Source: Actinomycetes bacterium
GTDB taxonomy: Bacteria > Actinomycetota > Actinomycetes > Actinomycetales > Microbacteriaceae
Direction: 5' to 3'
NCBI GenBank assembly: GCA_023386675.1
Contig: JAEWJG010000246.1
Span: 1-8,881, forward strand
Length of the DNA stretch: 8,881 nt
Positions 5,339 through 8,881 of this stretch are shown piece after piece. The position numbers and the translations under genes are program-made. Each line of letters starts with the position of its first letter. The first letter of the stretch is position 1. The notes under the pieces were generated by a model. The model was not told the origin of the DNA and did not search any database. It saw nothing but the letters and a program-made list of their open reading frames with translations.

Positions 5339-6241
5339 ATGAGTCACGACCACGGCCGCACCGCCAACCGCAACCGCCTGCTGATCGCCATCGGCATCGT
5401 GGCGGCGGTCCTCGTCGTGGAGGTCGTGGGCGCGTGGCTCAGCGGATCGCTGTCGCTGCTCGCTGATGCGGGCCACATGCTGAGCGACCTGGCCGGTCTG
5501 ATTATCGCGCTCATGGCGACCATCGTCGCCGCGCGACCGGCGACCGACCGGCAGACCTTCGGCTTCCAGCGTGCGGAGGTGTTCGGCGCGCTGATCAACG
5601 GCCTCATCCTCGTCGTGGTCGCCGTGACCGTCACCATCGGCGCCATCGGCCGGCTGGTCGGCGGCGAGGCCGAGGTGCACAGCGTCCCGATGCTGATCGT
5701 CGCCGTGATCGGCCTGGTCGCGAACCTCGGCGCCCTCCTCATCCTGCGCCCGTCAGCCGGGCACTCGATCAACATGCGCGGCGCCTACCTGGAGGTGCTC
5801 GGCGACCTCATCGGATCGGTGACCGTCATCGTGGCGGCGGTCGTCATCCTGACCACCGGCTTCATGCCCGCCGACGCGATCGCCTCGCTGCTCATCGCCG
5901 TGCTGATCGTGCCGCGCGCGTTCTCGCTGCTGCGGGATGTGGTGCGCGTGCTGAGCGAGTCCGCGCCGGCCGACACGGATGTCGCCGAGATCCGGGATCA
6001 CATCCTCGGCACGCCGGGCGTGGTCGCGGTGCACGACGTGCACGTGTGGGCGATCACCTCGGGCGCTCCGGTGTTCAGCGCGCATGTGGTGTGCGAGCAG
6101 TCGGTGTTCCGCTCGGGACGCACGGGCGCGCTGCTCGACGAGCTGTCGGGCTGCTTGACGAAGCACTTCGACGTGGAGCACTCCACGTTCCAGCTCGAGC
6201 CCGCGGAGCACGCCGCCCACGAGGACGAGTTCCACCGCTGA
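5339..6241 (+). CDS. Cation diffusion facilitator (CzcD/ZnT-like) metal exporter
   Basis: This CDF-family antiporter probably exports Zn2+ and related divalent cations from the cytoplasm in exchange for protons. It has 300 residues. A short His-containing N-terminus (MSHDHG) precedes six membrane segments (about 14-34, 36-60, 82-106, 116-136, 151-173, 178-195). A cytoplasmic metallochaperone-like domain follows (about 205-290), with VHDVHVWAITSG (231-242) and FSAHVVCE (246-253). Segment II carries DAGHMLSD (43-50), whose H46 and D50 form half of the transport site. Segment V reads YLEVLGDLIGS (150-160): D156 is present, but E152 occupies the place of the histidine seen in many zinc members. 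The ATG at 5339 has only a weak GAG upstream, consistent with the near-leaderless promoter. It is monocistronic and convergent with the DedA gene. The subfamily and the metal are inferred. Confidence 0.93.
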   Translation: MSHDHGRTANRNRLLIAIGIVAAVLVVEVVGAWLSGSLSLLADAGHMLSDLAGLIIALMATIVAARPATDRQTFGFQRAEVFGALINGLILVVVAVTVTIGAIGRLVGGEAEVHSVPMLIVAVIGLVANLGALLILRPSAGHSINMRGAYLEVLGDLIGSVTVIVAAVVILTTGFMPADAIASLLIAVLIVPRAFSLLRDVVRVLSESAPADTDVAEIRDHILGTPGVVAVHDVHVWAITSGAPVFSAHVVCEQSVFRSGRTGALLDELSGCLTKHFDVEHSTFQLEPAEHAAHEDEFHR

Positions 6242-6248
6242 GTCGTGT

Positions 6249-6329
6249 GGCAGGAGATTTGGACGCCGTCGGCGCGATTCTCCTGCCGGACTGCTCAACG
6301 TCGGAGATTTGGGACGAGATCTCCGTCGT
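6249..6329. terminator. Tandem hairpins between convergent genes (bidirectional terminator or dispersed repeat)
   Basis: Two inverted repeats fill most of the 106-base gap between the metal exporter and the DedA gene. In the first, GGCAGGAGA (6249-6257) pairs with TCTCCTGCC (6279-6287), with an inner CGCC/GGCG stem (6264-6274). In the second, CGGAGAT (6302-6308) pairs with ATCTCCG (6319-6325), extended by ACG/CGT across one T-T mismatch (6298-6300 with 6327-6329). Both left arms contain GGAGATTTGG (6253-6262 and 6303-6312). The position suits transcription termination from both sides, although neither hairpin has a T-tract. Confidence 0.6.
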
Positions 6330-6347
6330 AGCGCGACGAGAGCGCCC

Positions 6348-7064
6348 TCACGCCTCCGGGCGAGTCGCCGGCTCCTCGACCACGGGCGTAGCGGTCACGT
6401 CCGCCTCCGCCGCCTTGCGCTTGGCCTTGCGGACCGACTGGAAGTAGTGGAACAGCGTCGGCACCAGCGTGACGACGACCGCTCCGATGAGGATGATGTC
6501 GATGTAGCTGGAGACGAACTTCGCCACCGGCGGGATGTACCCGATCAGGTAGCCGAAGTAGGTGACGCCCGCGCCCCAGATCAGCGCGCCGAGCGCGTTG
6601 TAGAGCGAGTACTTCTTGTAGTTCATGTGGCCGACGCCCGCGGCGACCGGAGCGAAGGTGCGGACGATCGGCACGAACCGCGCCAGGATCACCGCCAGCG
6701 CGCCGAAGCGTTCGAAGAAGCGGTTGGTGCGCCGGACGTTCTCCATCGAGAACAGGCCGGTCTCTTTGCGTTCGAAGACCTTCGGCCCGGCCTTGTGCCC
6801 GATGAGATACCCCACCTCGCCTCCGACGAACGCGGCGAAGGAGATCGCGAGGCAGACCCACCAGATGTCGACACCGAACACCAGGGAGGTGTGGGTCAGC
6901 AGCCCGGAGATGATCAGCAGCGTGTCACCGGGGAACAGGAATCCGATCAGGAGGCCCGTCTCGGCGAAGATGATCCCGCACACGACGAGCAGCGCCCACG
7001 GACCGGCCCCGTGGATGATGGTGTTCGGGTCGAGCCACGGAATGAGGCCGGCGTGATGGATCAC
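6348..7064 (-). CDS. DedA family (VTT domain) membrane protein
   Basis: The 238-residue integral membrane protein belongs to the DedA/SNARE-associated family, some members of which move undecaprenyl phosphate or phospholipids across the membrane. Family landmarks: FAETGLLIGFLFPGDTLL (33-50), with the acidic E35 and D47 of the first re-entrant region; GGEVGYLIGHKAG (81-93); FFERFGALAVILARFVPIVRTFAPVAAG (116-143), with R129 and R135; and ALGALIWG (157-164). Late membrane segments are near 160-178 and 187-205. The last 30 residues are a basic then Pro/Glu-rich cytoplasmic tail. The start is GTG at 7064-7062, four bases after GGAG (7072-7069 on the minus strand). Unlike pncB and murI, this gene has a leader of about 27 bases with a Shine-Dalgarno site. 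Which lipid it handles is unknown. Confidence 0.93.
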   Translation of the reverse strand: MIHHAGLIPWLDPNTIIHGAGPWALLVVCGIIFAETGLLIGFLFPGDTLLIISGLLTHTSLVFGVDIWWVCLAISFAAFVGGEVGYLIGHKAGPKVFERKETGLFSMENVRRTNRFFERFGALAVILARFVPIVRTFAPVAAGVGHMNYKKYSLYNALGALIWGAGVTYFGYLIGYIPPVAKFVSSYIDIILIGAVVVTLVPTLFHYFQSVRKAKRKAAEADVTATPVVEEPATRPEA

Positions 7065-7097
7065 AGTTCTCCAGGGGTCGGTGGGAAGCTGTGGCCG

Positions 7098-7103
7098 AGT
7101 TTA
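7098..7103 (-). promoter_or_regulatory. -10 element of the DedA gene promoter
   Basis: Minus-strand TAAACT is a good TANNNT match in otherwise GC-rich DNA. It would start transcription near 7091, giving a leader of about 27 bases that contains the GGAG site. No clear -35 is visible. The element is about 45 bases beyond the tRNA 3' end. Confidence 0.5.
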
Positions 7104-7126
7104 GCGTCGGGAGGTGTCCGGAAGCT

Positions 7127-7148
7127 GCACGAAGAGTGCGAAAAAGTG
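7127..7148 (-). terminator. T-tract and short dyad after tRNA-Leu
   Basis: On the minus strand the tRNA 3' end is followed by CAC, then TTTTT (7145-7141), then a GCAC/GTGC dyad with a five-base loop (7139-7136 with 7130-7127). The T-run right after the structured tRNA could end the tRNA transcript. The order (T-tract before the hairpin) is not that of a classic terminator, so confidence is low. Confidence 0.3.
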
Positions 7149-7228
7149 TGCGGGAGAAGGGACTCGAACCCTCACGCCGAAGCACAGGAACCTAAATCCT
7201 GCGTGTCTGCCAGTTTCACCACTCCCGC
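7149..7228 (-). tRNA. tRNA-Leu (anticodon UAG)
   Basis: The 80-base minus-strand gene has a perfect 7-bp acceptor stem, GCGGGAG with CTCCCGC, and discriminator A at 7149. The anticodon arm is CAGGA-TTTAGGT-TCCTG, with anticodon TAG at 7194-7192, which reads CUA and possibly other CUN leucine codons. The variable arm is short, with a TTCG loop (GC-TTCG-GC), and the T-arm GAGGG-TTCGAGT-CCCTT contains one G-U pair. The acceptor stem and anticodon loop closely resemble the E. coli tRNA-Leu(UAG). CCA is not encoded (CAC follows A73), so it must be added after transcription. The 5' end is 13 bases after the stop of the LLM oxidoreductase gene on the same strand. Confidence 0.96.
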
Positions 7229-7241
7229 GCGCTGTGCGCGG

Positions 7242-8276
7242 CTACGACATTAGCTCATGGACGCGCGGCGCGACCTCCGTGCCGTACAGCTCGATCGACC
7301 GCATCAGATCCTCGTGCGGCAGCGTGCCGTTGCTCATCTTGATGTCGACGCGGGTCGCCCCGAGGCCCTTCGCCGCGTACGTGATCTTCTGGGCGACCGT
7401 CTCCGGCGAGCCGACGACCAGCGCGCCGTCCGGTCCGGCTTCGTGCTCGAAGCGGGCGCGGGAGGCGGGCGGCCAGCCGCGCTCGCGGCCGATCCGGTTC
7501 GTCATCACCTCGTAGTGCGGCCACAGCGTGTCCTTCGCCTCCTGGTCGGTCTCGGCGATGAAACCGGGGGAGTGGATGCCGATGGGGAGCGTCGCATCCT
7601 GGCCGAACTGCTCCAGCGCCTTCCGGTACAGCTCCGCCAGCGGCTGGAATCGCATCGGGCCCCCGCCGATGATGGCGAGCATGAGCGGGAGTCCGTAGTG
7701 GGCAGCGCGGACGACCGACTCCGGGCTGCCGCCGACGCCGATCCACGTCTTCAGCAGGCCGTGCTCGAGGTGCGGGAAGACGGACTGCTCGGCGAGCGGT
7801 GCCCGCAGGTTGCCCTCCCAGGTGACCGGCTCCTGCTTCCTGACCTCGGTGAACAGGTTGAGCTTCTCCTCGAACAGCTCCTCGTACTGCGCGAGGTCGA
7901 AGCCGAACAGCGGGAACGACTCGATGAACGACCCGCGGCCGAGGATGACCTCTGCGCGGCCGCCCGAGATGCCGTCGAGGGTGGCGAACCGCTGGAACAC
8001 CCGCACCGGGTCGTCCGAGCTGAGCACCGTCACGGCCGAACCGAGGTGGATGCGCTCGGTCTGCGCCGCGATCGCCGCGAGCACGACCTCCGGCGCGGAG
8101 ACGGCGAAATCGGCGCGGTGGTGCTCGCCGACGCCGAAGAAGTCGAGCCCGACCCGGTCGGCGAGCACTCCCTCCGCGACCACGTTCCGCAGCACCTGCG
8201 CCTGCGGCAGCGGTGCGCCGTCGGCGTCCAGCGTCACGTCGCCGAACGTGTCGATCCCGAGTTCGATTGCGGCCAT
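7242..8276 (-). CDS. LLM-class (luciferase-like) flavin-dependent oxidoreductase
   Basis: The product has 344 residues of the luciferase-like monooxygenase TIM-barrel family, which uses reduced FMN or F420. Visible features: ELGIDTFGDV (5-14); GLDFFGVGEHHRADFAVSAPEVVLAAIAAQT (43-73), typical of the alkanal-monooxygenase-like branch; IHLGSAVTVLSSDDPVRVFQRFATLDGISGGRAEVILGRG (76-115); WIGVGGSPESVVRAA near 177-191; and a C-terminal GSPETVAQKI phosphate-binding segment. It is soluble and lacks a signal peptide; the substrate is unknown. An ATG at 8303 would add nine residues, but the ATG at 8276 is preferred because GAGGG (8286-8282) lies five bases upstream and the protein then begins with the family-typical strand. 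It follows an MFS gene by 62 bases on the same strand and runs up to tRNA-Leu. Confidence 0.92.
   Translation of the reverse strand: MAAIELGIDTFGDVTLDADGAPLPQAQVLRNVVAEGVLADRVGLDFFGVGEHHRADFAVSAPEVVLAAIAAQTERIHLGSAVTVLSSDDPVRVFQRFATLDGISGGRAEVILGRGSFIESFPLFGFDLAQYEELFEEKLNLFTEVRKQEPVTWEGNLRAPLAEQSVFPHLEHGLLKTWIGVGGSPESVVRAAHYGLPLMLAIIGGGPMRFQPLAELYRKALEQFGQDATLPIGIHSPGFIAETDQEAKDTLWPHYEVMTNRIGRERGWPPASRARFEHEAGPDGALVVGSPETVAQKITYAAKGLGATRVDIKMSNGTLPHEDLMRSIELYGTEVAPRVHELMS
7247..7252 (-). promoter_or_regulatory. Possible tRNA-Leu -10 element inside the end of the LLM gene
   Basis: Minus-strand TAATGT matches TANNNT and would start transcription near 7240, about 12 bases before the tRNA 5' end. 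It overlaps the Leu, Met and Ser codons just before the LLM stop codon. No -35 hexamer is recognisable, so read-through from the LLM gene is an alternative. Confidence 0.35.
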
Positions 8277-8338
8277 CTCATCCCTCGATTCATGCGTGCG
8301 CATGGAGAAGCGTCGTCACCGCCGAGGGTATTCCCTTC

Positions 8339-8881
8339 TCAGGCCGGGCGCGCCTTCCGGGGCACGTAACGCGGGATGTAGCGGGCGAGCATTCCGGCGC
8401 CGACCAGTCCGAGAAGGCCCATGACCCCGCTCGCGAACGAGATCGAGACCAGAGCGGTGAGCAGCGAGACGAACAGGGGAGCGGCGGCCTGACCCGCATC
8501 GGCGGAGAACCGCCAGGCGCCGAGGAAGGCAGCGGGCCGCTCCGTCGGGGCCAGGTCGGCGCCGAGCGTCATGACGATGCCCGAGCCGATACCGTTCGCG
8601 ACCGACAGGAACAGCGAGACCCCGATGTACCAGACGACCGTCGAGCCGAGGTCGTGGCTGAACGCCAGCACCAGGAACCCGAGACCGAGCCCGATCATCG
8701 ACGGGATAGCGCTCCACATCCGGCCGAACCGGTCCATGATCTGCCCGCTCGCATAGAACAGGGCGAAGTCGACCGCGCCGGCGATGCCGATGATGAGCGC
8801 CGTGTTCGACTCGCTCAGTCCGATGGAGACGGCCCACAGCGGCATCAGGACCGTGCGCGCCGAGCGCACGGCGGCGACCAG
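8339..8881 (-). CDS. MFS transporter, C-terminal half (continues past the right edge)
   Basis: The frame is open from the right edge of the window to a TGA at 8341-8339, giving the last 180 residues. The GTG at 8869 is internal, because the frame continues upstream as LVAA before it. The segment holds about five or six hydrophobic helices. SGQIMDRFGRMWSAIP, about 45-60 residues into the visible part, fits the G-x-x-x-D-R-x-G-R loop that repeats between helices 8 and 9 in major facilitator transporters. A later loop, GADLAPTERPAAFLGAWRF, fits the region after helix 10. The end is basic (RYIPRYVPRKARPA), as expected for a cytoplasmic tail. It is probably a proton-coupled efflux or uptake carrier; the substrate cannot be inferred. 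The LLM oxidoreductase gene follows after 62 bases. Confidence 0.85.
   Translation of the reverse strand: MVAAVRSARTVLMPLWAVSIGLSESNTALIIGIAGAVDFALFYASGQIMDRFGRMWSAIPSMIGLGLGFLVLAFSHDLGSTVVWYIGVSLFLSVANGIGSGIVMTLGADLAPTERPAAFLGAWRFSADAGQAAAPLFVSLLTALVSISFASGVMGLLGLVGAGMLARYIPRYVPRKARPA

Noticed and set aside
7149..7228. tRNA-Leu as an integration (att) site for a genomic island
   Set aside because: No integrase gene, no direct repeat of the tRNA 3' end, and no change in composition on either side within the window.
8277..8303. Longer LLM start at ATG 8303
   Set aside because: No Shine-Dalgarno precedes it, while GAGGG is five bases from the ATG at 8276, and the nine extra residues (polar, charged) do not fit the family N-terminus.
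8325..8336. AGGG-TATT-CCCT hairpin after the MFS gene
   Set aside because: The stem is only 4 bp with no T-tract. The minus-strand TACCCT there could equally be a weak -10 for the LLM gene; neither is strong enough to list.

Overview
The window looks like ordinary chromosome from a high-GC Gram-positive actinobacterium, most likely of the Leifsonia/Microbacteriaceae type. The reasons are strong G/C bias at third codon positions, frequent GTG starts, a DUF3039 protein (a family largely restricted to Actinobacteria), leaderless-looking promoters, and the cluster pncB / murI-rph-rdgB. Assignment below phylum is inference. No mobile element, phage gene, CRISPR array or foreign-looking composition was seen, and gene density is high: the longest gap between genes is 106 bases.

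Layout, left to right. (1) 2-559 (+) is the C-terminal part of a multi-pass membrane protein that enters from the left edge. (2) 614-892 (+) is a small DUF3039 protein with an apparent leaderless start. (3) Convergent to it, on the minus strand, pncB (1683-3002) overlaps a SAM-dependent methyltransferase (910-1686) by 4 bases. (4) A 76-bp divergent promoter region, 3003-3078, separates pncB from murI (3079-3897), rph (3919-4665) and rdgB (4668-5252). That operon ends in a GNRA-loop hairpin. (5) A CDF-family metal exporter, 5339-6241 (+), has a palindrome over its likely -10. It converges on a DedA membrane protein, 6348-7064 (-), across two tandem hairpins. (6) On the minus strand follow tRNA-Leu(UAG) (7149-7228), an LLM-class flavin oxidoreductase (7242-8276) and the C-terminal part of an MFS transporter (8339 to the right edge).

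How the genes fit together. pncB salvages nicotinate into NAD. murI supplies D-glutamate for peptidoglycan, rph trims tRNA 3' ends, and rdgB removes ITP/XTP from nucleotide pools. These are housekeeping functions in a gene order that is broadly conserved in Actinobacteria. The CDF exporter and DedA protein are envelope functions. The LLM oxidoreductase and MFS gene are adjacent and co-directional, but their substrates cannot be read from sequence.

I found no clear new multi-gene system. The points most worth following up are regulatory or structural: the mirror-image pncB/murI promoters, the paired intergenic hairpins with a shared 10-base motif, the palindrome at the metal-exporter promoter, the uncharacterised DUF3039 zinc-finger-like protein, and the methyltransferase translationally coupled to pncB.
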